From a virus: a stretch of DNA of 33,743 nucleotides. The translations under genes and the position numbers were made by a program. The stretch's first letter is position 1. Every line of letters starts with the position of its first letter. The stretch is from the IMG/VR virus record IMGVR_UViG_3300046167_000546, positions 1 to 33,743 of that record; one strand, 5' to 3'. Of this stretch, positions 6,862-13,012 are shown in pieces. Below the pieces are notes generated by a model that was given only the letters and a program-made list of their open reading frames with translations, had not been told where the DNA came from and did not search any database.

Positions 6862-7166
6862 CCTCCAACTGCTGCTCTACGTCGATTAGATCATCGGGGG
6901 GAACGATAAAGTTCTCTGCCAATGACGGGTCTATGTCGTAAGGACTGACGCCCAGGTACTTAGCAAAGCGGCTAATCGCATTCGCATTTAGGGGTATTCG
7001 CCCCAGCATATACTGGCCTGCTGTGCCGACTGTCCAGCCTAACGCTTTAGCCATGTCTCTCTGGGTAACGCCTTCACGTTCTTTCTTTGCCAGCCATAAG
7101 CTGTGGATACGTGCGGCAATCTTTTGCTCCTTTCTCGGTGAGCTTCCGTCTGTTTGTAATGGTCAT
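6746..7166 (-). CDS. Cro/CI-type (XRE) phage repressor, frame broken near its N-terminus
   Basis: The intact part (ATG 7054 to 6746) starts in mid-HTH: MAKALGWTVGTAGQYMLGR, then ISRFAKYLGVSP and an acidic/helical tail rich in Leu and Arg. The missing first helix is present upstream in the same frame (IAARIHSLWLAKKEREGVTQRD). A proper start, MTITNRRKLTEK at 7166, is in the other frame. Removing one base near 7129-7133 (+ strand cctttc) fuses them into 139 aa. Alternatively, an ATT at 7120 behind AAAGGAG could be an unusual start. By position and fold it is the lysogeny repressor, short and without a LexA-like cleavage domain. Confidence 0.7.
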
Positions 7167-7194
7167 CCTTCAGTACCTGTTGATGTAGGGGTCG

Positions 7195-7224
7195 CTTATA
7201 GCATTGCGATACATGCGCTGACAA
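7195..7224 (-). promoter_or_regulatory. Repressor promoter (TTGTCA-N18-TATAAG)
   Basis: Read on the minus strand, TTGTCA (7224-7219) is followed after 18 bases by TATAAG (7200-7195), good sigma-70 elements. It lies about 30-60 bases upstream of the repressor ATG at 7166. One copy of the GCATTGCGATAC element fills its spacer, and the LexA-type dyad abuts the -35 box, so its output is probably controlled by both. Confidence 0.6.
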
Positions 7225-7258
7225 CCTGTTGATTTATACAGGCGTGGCAATGCGATAC
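7201..7258. repeat. Directly repeated operator-like elements GCAWTGCGATAC
   Basis: GCATTGCGATAC (7201-7212) recurs as GCAATGCGATAC (7247-7258), with a weaker form TGCAATGAAATAC starting at about 7270. ACCTGTTGAT also occurs twice (from about 7175 and 7224), so a unit of roughly 35 bases is imperfectly duplicated with about 47-base spacing. The elements overlap the repressor promoter and the start of the rightward region. They are the best candidates for repressor/Cro binding sites. Confidence 0.45.
7226..7241. promoter_or_regulatory. LexA-type SOS box (CTGTTGATTTATACAG)
   Basis: The site is CTG-N10-CAG with CTGT/ACAG ends, the gammaproteobacterial LexA consensus; with flanks it is a perfect CCTGT…ACAGG dyad and an AT-rich centre. 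It sits between the repressor promoter and the rightward gene region. It would allow host LexA to control phage promoters and link induction to DNA damage. Confidence 0.6.
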
Positions 7259-7272
7259 AGAAAAAGGTTGCA

Positions 7273-7416
7273 ATGAAATACGAAGGGGGATTAAGATCGG
7301 GTCGAGTCAATGGTGCGCTAACACCGATTGAGACCGTGAGAGTTGCCAGAAGAGAAAGAACAGTACACACGACCCAGCGTCATTATACTGTATCCGACAC
7401 TTCCAGCAACACCTAA
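7273..7416 (+). CDS. Possible small early ORF (47 aa)
   Basis: 47 aa, basic (VRVARRERTV), with AAAAAGG about five bases before the ATG. It occupies the position where a cro gene would lie but shows no HTH. In the same frame after its stop, codons from about 7432 to 7557 also look protein-like (TTAGLIEARLLWDVFAAARG), so a longer damaged gene is possible. Weak call. Confidence 0.25.
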   Translation: MKYEGGLRSGRVNGALTPIETVRVARRERTVHTTQRHYTVSDTSSNT

Positions 7417-7737
7417 CAAACTCATACACCATTGACCTCTCTATCAGTCGTCGGGGAAACCACGGCAGGGCTGATTGAAGCGCGGTTACTGTGGGATGTG
7501 TTCGCAGCCGCAAGGGGACTCGAAAGGTGGAACCCCGAACACTCAGGCGCAGATTAGCCTGATTAAGTTGCCACCGAACTCATAGCTACTGCGGTGTATG
7601 AGTGACCTAACTGCCGATGTGACGGTGACGGGTGAGAGAGAGTGAACCTAGGCGAATTCTCTCCTAAGTTCCTCTCTAACCTATCAACCAATGCTCTGGC
7701 TCTGGGTGAGTTTTAAAACACTTTGAAGGGAAATTAT
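7417..7737 (+). other. Structured leader region before the ParB/methyltransferase gene
   Basis: No convincing gene fills this stretch. It holds several hairpins: TCAGGC/GCCTGA (7543-7562), ACTCATA/TATGAGT (7578-7603, perfect 7 bp), and a nested 51-base stem-loop at 7631-7681. That one has an outer stem GGTGAGAGAG/CTCTCTAACC and an inner GAACCTAGG/CCTAAGTTC, each with one imperfect pair. The last ends 57 bases before the next ATG. It may be a long 5' leader, a small RNA, or a decayed cro-like gene. Confidence 0.35.
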
Positions 7738-9102
7738 ATGCACGAAAATATTAGTCAAATTGATATTAATAAATTGCAACCGCACCCACAAAACCCAAGG
7801 CTTTCACTGCGACAAGATGTAGTTGATGCTTTGATTATAAATATTGGCAAAAACTTTGACCCGGCACACGCGCTTTTGGTGCGCGAAACTGCCAGCGGTT
7901 ATGAGGTTTTAAGCGGCCACCACAGGCTAGAGGCCGCAAAACGTAACGGCCTTGAATCTGTCCCATGTTGGGTTAGGGATATGAATGATGACGAGGCTTA
8001 CATGGCCTTAGTCACCAGCAACAGCCAAGGTGAGTTATCGCCATTAGAGATTGGCTTTCACGCACTAAATTGCGTTGCCTTGTCTGCTGGTGGCAGGGGG
8101 CAAAAAGGCGGCTTGTCTGCCTATGCCGAGCGGGTGGGGAAGTCGCAACCGTTTATTTCGCAACTGGTCAAGGCGGCAGAGGTTGCAAAAGGTATAAGCG
8201 GGCTTATGGGTTTAGAGACAAAAACCCAGCACCTAAACGCCATTCACTCTTTGCCCGAATCCTGCTGGCCCGAGGCTGTTCAGTTCATGCTTGATAAGGG
8301 GTGGTCAAAGGAAGAAACACAAAAGCGGGTAAAAGATTCAGAGGCGTCTACGGAAAAGCGGCGCATTGCGTTGTTTGTTGGCAAGACCAGCCAGCGCGAG
8401 TTAAAGCGCATGGATGATTTGCGGCAGCAAGTGGCGCAAAACATTGAGTACGAAGACCTAAAAGCCGAATGGCTAGACTGGCTAAACGTAAACGATCCAA
8501 CTGACATTAAAGAATTTCAAGCCCAGCGGATCGAAATAGAGGAGCGGGTGTTAGAGAGGCGAGAGGCTGAAGAGGAAGCGGCCAAAGCACAGAGGGAGAT
8601 AACACTGCCGCAATTAGTTTTAGCTGACCCGCCCTGGCGTTATGACTTTGCCCAATCTGATTCCCGTCAAATCGAGAATCAATATCCAAGCGCTACAGTT
8701 GACGAGATTATTGATCACTCACCCGAGACTCACCACGACTGCGTTTTGTTCATGTGGGCAACGGTAGCAAAGCTGCAAGAGGCTTTCGAGGTTATGCAGG
8801 GTTGGGGCTTTGAATATAAAACCCACGCCGTATGGGACAAGCAAAAAATAGGTATGGGTTACTGGTTTAGGGGGCAGCATGAATTGCTGTTAGTGGGTAC
8901 AAAGGGGCAGGCGTCACCACCAGAGGAAGCCAATCGAGTAAGCAGCGTTTTTAGTGAGGGGCGCGGCAAGCACAGCAAAAAGCCTGAGTGCGTTTATCAG
9001 TGGCTGGACACTGCATTCCCAAATATTAACAAGCTAGAGATGTATTGCCGCGAGTCAAGGCAAGGTTGGGTTGTGTTTGGTAATGAATCGGGGGTGGCGT
9101 AA
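7738..9102 (+). CDS. ParB-like domain / MT-A70 adenine methyltransferase fusion
   Basis: 454 aa from the ATG at 7738 (GAAGGG upstream); a TTG at 7723 is in frame but lacks a site. Residues 7-100 are a ParB/Spo0J-type domain: IDINKLQPHPQNPR, then VLSGHHRLEAAKR (57-69). Residues about 125-285 hold an HTH and a charged coiled linker. Residues 293-450 are an MT-A70 methyltransferase with DPPW at 297-300, YWFRGQHELLLVG (375-387), HSKKPE and LEMYCRESRQGW (433-444). The expected reaction is S-adenosylmethionine-dependent N6-methylation of adenine in DNA. It is translationally coupled (TAATG) to a nuclease-like gene. Confidence 0.88.
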   Translation: MHENISQIDINKLQPHPQNPRLSLRQDVVDALIINIGKNFDPAHALLVRETASGYEVLSGHHRLEAAKRNGLESVPCWVRDMNDDEAYMALVTSNSQGELSPLEIGFHALNCVALSAGGRGQKGGLSAYAERVGKSQPFISQLVKAAEVAKGISGLMGLETKTQHLNAIHSLPESCWPEAVQFMLDKGWSKEETQKRVKDSEASTEKRRIALFVGKTSQRELKRMDDLRQQVAQNIEYEDLKAEWLDWLNVNDPTDIKEFQAQRIEIEERVLERREAEEEAAKAQREITLPQLVLADPPWRYDFAQSDSRQIENQYPSATVDEIIDHSPETHHDCVLFMWATVAKLQEAFEVMQGWGFEYKTHAVWDKQKIGMGYWFRGQHELLLVGTKGQASPPEEANRVSSVFSEGRGKHSKKPECVYQWLDTAFPNINKLEMYCRESRQGWVVFGNESGVA

Positions 9103-9614
9103 TGGGGTCAGTACATGATTTTAGGGACAGTCTTGAGTTTTCTCACGCAGTCGGGGAAGAACCGTTTTGGGAGTCGTTATATAGACAGTGGTTCCCAACC
9201 ATGCAGGGCATGCACAGCCATGATCAAAACGGCGATCACCAGAAGGCTGGGATTGATCGCACTATTATATTGAGAAATTCAAAGCAAATTACGATTGATG
9301 AAAAGGTAAGGCGCAAAGATTATGGCGATATTTTGCTTGAATTTTGGAGCAATAAAGAAAAAAAGATAGAAGGTTGGGTAGCTAAGGATTTGCTCTGTGA
9401 TTATGTCGCCTATGTAATTAGGCCCGCTAAACAGGGTTATCTTTTGCCAGTCCCACAATTAAGGGCCGCGTGGCGCAAGCACCATGTTGAATGGCTTAAA
9501 AAGTATGAGCGGATAAACTGCAAAAACAAAAATTATACGACTGAATCGGTAGCCGTACCGCCTGATGTTGTGTTTGCGGCAATGAACAGCGCTTCACAAG
9601 GCGGCTTTGAATAA
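9102..9614 (+). CDS. PD-(D/E)XK-like nuclease candidate coupled to the methyltransferase
   Basis: 170 aa. After a helical N-terminus come GIDRTIILRNS (D52) and ITIDEKVRRKDYGDILLEF, in which D66-E67-K68 supplies the (D/E)XK motif one strand later. This spacing, with a Gln-rich/aromatic third strand (KDLLCDYVAYVI), fits the PD-(D/E)XK endonuclease fold. The ATG overlaps the methyltransferase stop (TAATG), so the pair is made together. It may be a restriction partner, a Holliday-junction or repair nuclease; no cognate specificity can be read from the sequence. Confidence 0.55.
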   Translation: MGSVHDFRDSLEFSHAVGEEPFWESLYRQWFPTMQGMHSHDQNGDHQKAGIDRTIILRNSKQITIDEKVRRKDYGDILLEFWSNKEKKIEGWVAKDLLCDYVAYVIRPAKQGYLLPVPQLRAAWRKHHVEWLKKYERINCKNKNYTTESVAVPPDVVFAAMNSASQGGFE

Positions 9615-9697
9615 TGGGCTTTTTATTGGGCGGGCAATTTGCGTCTTTTTTATTAACTGTGAATAATGGCAATGCTATGCGGAGGGGTACAGCATGA
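9614..9697 (+). CDS. Micro-ORF (27 aa), hydrophobic
   Basis: 27 aa beginning MGFLLGGQFASFLLTV, so probably membrane-attracted. Its ATG overlaps the preceding TAA (TAATG) and its TGA overlaps the next ATG (ATGA). This coupling is the main reason to accept it. Function unknown. Confidence 0.4.
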   Translation: MGFLLGGQFASFLLTVNNGNAMRRGTA

Positions 9698-9810
9698 TTA
9701 TATTTGTAATGGTTTGTTATACCTGGTGGGCGATTGAGCGGGAGCGCGAATACCGCAGGATGCTGCCACCACGCCGTCTAGCGCCTTTCTCAACGGAGGG
9801 TGTGCAATGA
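9694..9810 (+). CDS. Micro-ORF (38 aa), N-terminal hydrophobic segment
   Basis: 38 aa with GGAGG nine bases before the ATG. It begins MIIFVMVCYTWWAIERERE, a short membrane-like helix followed by a charged segment, then a Pro/Arg-rich end. It overlaps both neighbours by ATGA. Candidate small membrane protein; function unknown. Confidence 0.5.
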   Translation: MIIFVMVCYTWWAIEREREYRRMLPPRRLAPFSTEGVQ

Positions 9811-10142
9811 CAGTCGAAGAGCAGATTAAGGCGCTGACAGCGCGAGTCGAGGAACTGGAGGCCCAGTCCAGTAAGAAGCGGGGCAAGTTATTCAAGCCGC
9901 CCACACCGCAGGAGGTAGAAGATCATGCCGCTAGCCGGGGCTTAATCATCGACGCTAACGCCTTCATTGATTTCTATGAGTCTAAGGGCTGGAAGGTTGG
10001 CACGGCCAAAATGAAGTGCTGGAAGTCATCGGCTAATAACTGGATTCGCAATCAAGCGAAGTTTGAGAAGCCCAACGCCGTCACCCTAGCCAACAAGAAC
10101 TCCAAGCTGGTCACTGATGACACGATGGGGTGGTTGGAATGA
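9807..10142 (+). CDS. Replication-initiation-accessory-like protein (C-terminal replisome-organiser-type domain)
   Basis: 111 aa. Residues 1-22 form a short coiled coil (EEQIKALTARVEELEAQ). Residues 30-85 carry FKPPTPQEVEDHAASRG, DANAFIDFYESKGWKVG and MKCWKSSANNWIRN. This pattern is common at the C-terminus of phage replisome-organiser/DnaD-like proteins, here without the N-terminal DNA-binding domain. GGAGGG precedes the ATG. It overlaps the next gene by ATGA, and that gene looks like a helicase-loader type, so a role in recruiting the host helicase is plausible. Confidence 0.5.
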   Translation: MTVEEQIKALTARVEELEAQSSKKRGKLFKPPTPQEVEDHAASRGLIIDANAFIDFYESKGWKVGTAKMKCWKSSANNWIRNQAKFEKPNAVTLANKNSKLVTDDTMGWLE

Positions 10143-10621
10143 ACGCTAAAGAGATGGACGATTGCTTACATGCACTGGGTCAGACCTATGCGTTTTACGG
10201 CAAAGAGTTAGACAGCTTGCAGGTGGGATTCTGGCGGCAGTTTTTCAACGGTAAGAATCCACACCACGCGCTCACAGCCATAAAGAACTACGCCATTTCT
10301 GGCCGTTATGCACCTAAGCCCAAAGACTTGCTGGAGGAATACCAGAAGCTTAAAGACGCTGACACGGTTGAGCGTAGCTATGTCACGCCAGCTTTAGCGG
10401 CTCCCAAATGCCCGGCAGACGTTAGTTTGGGGTGGCGTTATTGGCTGCCTCGGTTTTATGGCAATGACGTTGGTGGCCTTATGGGAAAGGTAGACAAGGT
10501 TACAGAGGAGCAGGCTGAACACCTGTTGTTTGTTGTCAACAAAGAGGCCAAGGCCCAAGGGCTGATTGAGGCCATACCCGAGGCGTTCAGATTGGAGGCC
10601 GTATGGGGAAAAGCCTGCTGA
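10139..10621 (+). CDS. Possible helicase-loader-type replication protein
   Basis: 160 aa from the ATG at 10139, overlapping the upstream TGA. It starts with a helical domain (DDCLHALGQTYAFYGKEL, VGFWRQFFNGKNPHHALTAIKNYA) and KPKDLLEEYQKL. This resembles the N-terminal part of phage helicase loader/inhibitor proteins, which bridge origin-bound proteins and the replicative helicase. No Walker motif is present. The second half (WRYWLPRFYG…EEQAEHLLFVVN) is not recognised. Call rests on general pattern and on its neighbour. Confidence 0.4.
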   Translation: MNAKEMDDCLHALGQTYAFYGKELDSLQVGFWRQFFNGKNPHHALTAIKNYAISGRYAPKPKDLLEEYQKLKDADTVERSYVTPALAAPKCPADVSLGWRYWLPRFYGNDVGGLMGKVDKVTEEQAEHLLFVVNKEAKAQGLIEAIPEAFRLEAVWGKAC

Positions 10622-10791
10622 GGAAGAAGGTGAAGCAGAGCAGGGCATGGGACGCGGATGACCACATGACACGAAAAGAGGTCGCTGAGTCCTTAAACCT
10701 AACCTATGGGCAAGTTAAGCGGGCAGAAACCACTGGCCTAAACAAGCTTTATGAAAACAAGACAATGAGGGCATGGGCTGATGAGCGGTGA
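10603..10791 (+). CDS. Small HTH protein resembling sigma-70 region 4
   Basis: 62 aa. Basic N-terminus (LLRKKVKQSR), then MTRKEVAESLNLTYGQVKRAETTGLNKL, which has the layout of a sigma region 4 / FIS-type HTH: K-E-V-A-x-x-L, turn, then V-K-R-A-E. The gene starts within the previous one (19-base overlap) and overlaps the next by 11 bases. A small DNA-binding regulator, possibly of late or early transcription; target unknown. Confidence 0.5.
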   Translation: MGKSLLRKKVKQSRAWDADDHMTRKEVAESLNLTYGQVKRAETTGLNKLYENKTMRAWADER

Positions 10792-11191
10792 AGCTTGGAC
10801 AGTTAAGGATTCAGACACGTTGCAGCATTTTGTGGCTTATGTGACGGCTAGATACGAGCAGGGCATTACGTACAGCATTCAGAGGCCCAACCGCACGGGC
10901 AAACAAAACAACGCCATACACGCCTGTCTGCGGCGTCTAGCGAGGTCATTGAATGACGCAGGTTATGGGGTGGCCCATCCATTAAAGCCTGAGCTTGAGA
11001 TTCCCTACAGCGAGAGCAGCGTTAAAGAGCTTTTGCTGAAGCCCATTATTAGCGCCCTCTATGACGTTGACAGCACCAGCAAGCTCGACACTGAGCAGGT
11101 GAGCAAGGTCATGGGTCTGATGCTTAACCGCGTTGCAGAGCTTACAGGGGTGGTTGAGGAGTTTATTTTGGGGGAACTCAGCCATGAATAA
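10781..11191 (+). CDS. Conserved phage replication-region protein of unknown function
   Basis: 136 aa. Features: RPNRTGKQNNAIHACLRRLARSLNDAGY (about 36-63, basic with a Q-N), then EIPYSESSVKELLLKPI and a helical C-terminus with AELTGV. This arrangement, with basic/QN helix, LNDAG, a [DE]IPW/Y…VKE..L.P motif and a helical end, occurs in a family of phage proteins found by replication and NinB/NinG-type genes. Its role is not known to me. It is coupled to both neighbours. Confidence 0.5.
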   Translation: MSGEAWTVKDSDTLQHFVAYVTARYEQGITYSIQRPNRTGKQNNAIHACLRRLARSLNDAGYGVAHPLKPELEIPYSESSVKELLLKPIISALYDVDSTSKLDTEQVSKVMGLMLNRVAELTGVVEEFILGELSHE

Positions 11192-11342
11192 TCAGCATTG
11201 GTGTGTCTGCGGCGCACCGTATCGCCTTCACAATGTCGTGAGGGCTGCGGGTGAGACAAATGGCGGGCTGATGCTGACTAGCCGCTGGTGGTGGATATGC
11301 CACACCTGCTTTAGCTTCGAGGCGCATCATGGGGGGGATTAA
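11184..11342 (+). CDS. Small zinc-ribbon-like protein (52 aa)
   Basis: 52 aa. It holds two Cys pairs, WCVCGAP near the start and WICHTCFSF near the end, a zinc-ribbon-like layout, and ends in HHGGD. The ATG overlaps the upstream stop by 8 bases, and the 3' end overlaps the HNH gene by 14. It probably binds one zinc. It may assist the HNH nuclease or act in DNA/RNA binding. Confidence 0.5.
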   Translation: MNNQHWCVCGAPYRLHNVVRAAGETNGGLMLTSRWWWICHTCFSFEAHHGGD

Positions 11343-11751
11343 GCGAACAGCCGCAGACGCGCATTTTAGTAACGCCGTTAGAAGTCGTGACAGGTGGACA
11401 TGTCAGCGTTGCCGCAAGAGCTATGAGCATTCCACCCAGGGGCTAGACTGCGCTCATATTGTAGGACGTAGAGGGGCCAGTACGCGCTACGACTTACACA
11501 ATGCATTGAGCCTTTGTTTTACATGTCATCGGTGGTTTGACGGCGAGATACTAGAGGCTGGCGACTGGTTTTGTCAGACATTCGGTGAGGCCCGTAAGGA
11601 CTATCTACTAGAGCGTAAGAACTGGGTCGTTAAGAACAACGACAAGCTACGCAATGCGGTATCCGCGCATTACCGGCAAGAGCTTCAGGCTTTAAAGGAC
11701 GACCCACTGCATAAGATCAACAACTTCGACATAGTACCGTTCAAAAAATAA
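11329..11751 (+). CDS. HNH endonuclease, NinG/Rap-like
   Basis: 140 aa. The core reads CQRCRK (C25, C28), LDCAHIVGRR (H43), RYDLHNALSLC (N58) and CFTCHRWF (C63, C66, H67), an HNH fold with a structural zinc. The rest is basic and helical. Such small HNH proteins act in phage recombination (NinG/Rap) or in packaging beside terminase. Here it closes the DNA-metabolism operon, 1.4 kb before the terminase genes. GAGG lies seven bases before the ATG at 11329. A terminator follows at once. Confidence 0.8.
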   Translation: MGGIKRTAADAHFSNAVRSRDRWTCQRCRKSYEHSTQGLDCAHIVGRRGASTRYDLHNALSLCFTCHRWFDGEILEAGDWFCQTFGEARKDYLLERKNWVVKNNDKLRNAVSAHYRQELQALKDDPLHKINNFDIVPFKK

Positions 11752-11770
11752 GGGGCCATATCAGCCCCTT
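11750..11770 (-). terminator. Bidirectional stem-loop between convergent genes
   Basis: AAGGGGC (11750-11756) pairs perfectly with GCCCCTT (11764-11770) around a 7-base loop. On the minus strand it is followed by TTATTTTTT, a strong Rho-independent terminator for the inverted 12290-11791 operon. On the plus strand the following bases (aatcgcg) are poor in T, so it stops the HNH operon less well. Confidence 0.75.
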
Positions 11771-11790
11771 AATCGCGTTCTAAGCAACGG

Positions 11791-12115
11791 TCACTGATCG
11801 CTATCGTACTCATACCCAGACGCACTCAACGCGCTAATAATGGCGTTCTCGACGTAAGGGGGCTAGCTTGCCGGGCTTTGCGGCCTTGATTGCCATGCTC
11901 TTTAGCTGTTTGGTGACTCTGATGGTGATAACGGCGTCCCGCGTGACTCGTTTCTCTGCGTTGAGGTTGCGGGCCAGGGACTGGTATTTCCCATCTGTCC
12001 GGCAAGGCTCAGTCTCTTCACTAGGGGTATCTACTACCTCATCAACGAGGGTAGGTGTATCAATCCCCAGGGCCGCTAAACGGGCCTTGAGCTGTGCGTG
12101 GTCAGTAAGTGCCAT
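11791..12115 (-). CDS. Ribbon-helix-helix-like small protein, frame broken near its C-terminus
   Basis: The continuous frame gives 93 aa ending at 11834: an acidic/Thr linker, then DAVITIRVTKQLKSMAIKAAK, a ribbon strand plus first helix. The expected second helix lies in another frame: YVENAIISALSASGYEYDSDQ, ending at 11791. Removing one base from the C5-T2 run near 11856-11862 fuses them into about 107 aa. RHH proteins are dimeric DNA-binding repressors or antitoxins. The ATG follows AAGGA, 10 bases after the stop of the two-TM gene. Both genes run against the surrounding operons, like a moron. Confidence 0.55.
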
Positions 12116-12125
12116 ATCGCTTTCC

Positions 12126-12290
12126 TTAAAGTGTGGGTGCTAAGTACACGTAGACGGCTATTGAAAAAAAGAATGCGAAAATCATTACCTCGCCAAAGTA
12201 TTTAGACAGCGCACCCAACAGGCTGTTTAGCGTGACAAGGGCTGCGGGCAATAGGGCGAGGGCGATAATGCCGATAAATAGGGTTGTCAT
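12126..12290 (-). CDS. Two-transmembrane small protein (54 aa)
   Basis: 54 aa. Hydrophobic segments at about 3-20 (LFIGIIALALLPAALVTL) and 34-50 (GEVMIFAFFFSIAVYVYL) are joined by LNSLLGALSKYF. AGGAG lies six bases before the ATG. It is the first gene of a two-gene minus-strand operon with an RHH-like protein. It could be a holin-like protein, a membrane toxin with its RHH partner as regulator, or a moron. Size and two-helix layout fit small holins, but no endolysin lies nearby. Confidence 0.65.
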   Translation of the reverse strand: MTTLFIGIIALALLPAALVTLNSLLGALSKYFGEVMIFAFFFSIAVYVYLAPTL

Positions 12291-12476
12291 ATCGTTCTCC
12301 TAGTGACTGGAAGCCCTCCAGCGGGGTGGGTCATGTGAATTAACAACCCATAAGGTGGATACTGAACTGTTTTGTATGACACTGCAAGGGTTATGGGTCA
12401 GATATTGCAAGATAATTAGGTGCTTGCCGGGTGGTTATTGAGTGGGTATTGGGTGGCTATGAGGGCGGCTTGAGGG

Positions 12477-12614
12477 GTGGCTAGGAAGGCTATCCTGGGG
12501 GTGTGTTGCTGGTTGATGGGGGTAGGGTCGGTGGGTATCGTAATCGGCCTGAAAGCCTTTGGTGGTGCCATTTCGCATGTGTCCGGCAAAGACCTGTCTT
12601 TACCCAACGTATAA
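12477..12614 (+). CDS. Possible small membrane ORF (45 aa) in the G-rich region
   Basis: GTG start just after an in-frame TGA; 45 aa with a hydrophobic stretch (ILGVCCWLMGVGSVGIVIGL) and a soluble end (SHVSGKDLSLPNV). There is no properly spaced ribosome site, and the G/T-rich composition favours Gly/Val/Leu by chance. Weak call, listed because a membrane peptide here could matter for lysis. Confidence 0.2.
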   Translation: MARKAILGVCCWLMGVGSVGIVIGLKAFGGAISHVSGKDLSLPNV

Positions 12615-12984
12615 GGGGACAGTAATAAGGAAGTAAGTCAAGAAGGTAAGGGGATAAGTATAAAGGGGGAATGATTAAGCAAAGGCCATTAAGGGCTAAT
12701 GACAGCATTGCGGGTTATTGGTGTATAGTGGCGAAATAAGGGATTAACACCGTTCTGAAATAGGGATTGGTTATGTGCAGGAAATTGGGGAGAAATGGGG
12801 GGGGAATCTACGCTCGCGGGCGCGCTCAAGTTTCGCCGGGAGGGGGCCAACCGATGCCTCTTCCCTCACCTTATGCCTTCCCCAAACCACCCTGTTTTTT
12901 GGCCCATAATGTCAAGCCACCCAACCATAATGTTTGCGTAACATGATAACTCCAACCAAATCAAACACTTACGGAAATGTAACA

Positions 12985-13012
12985 TTGCGCATAATGGGTA
13001 AAATGTTAAATT
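12985..13012 (+). promoter_or_regulatory. Candidate late promoter
   Basis: TTGCGC (12985-12990) and TAAATT (13007-13012) are 16 bases apart, moderate sigma-70-like boxes, 140 bases before terS. The surrounding A-rich DNA would favour opening. It would read into the whole terminase-to-fibre operon. A phage-specific activator may be needed. Confidence 0.3.

Noticed and set aside
7039-7224. 61-aa basic ORF on the minus strand overlapping the repressor start
   Set aside because: Its first part covers the promoter region and its last part is an out-of-frame reading of the repressor HTH.
7307-7513. 68-aa minus-strand ORF in the control region
   Set aside because: Unusual composition (Arg/Ser/Leu/Cys), no ribosome site, and it runs against the other signals there.
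11868-12143. 91-aa plus-strand ORF opposite the RHH-like gene
   Set aside because: Antisense to a gene with good ribosome site and recognisable ribbon strand; composition looks like a shadow.
12490-12708. 72-aa minus-strand ORF in the G-rich region
   Set aside because: Pro/Leu/Tyr-rich composition follows from the complementary C-rich strand; no ribosome site.
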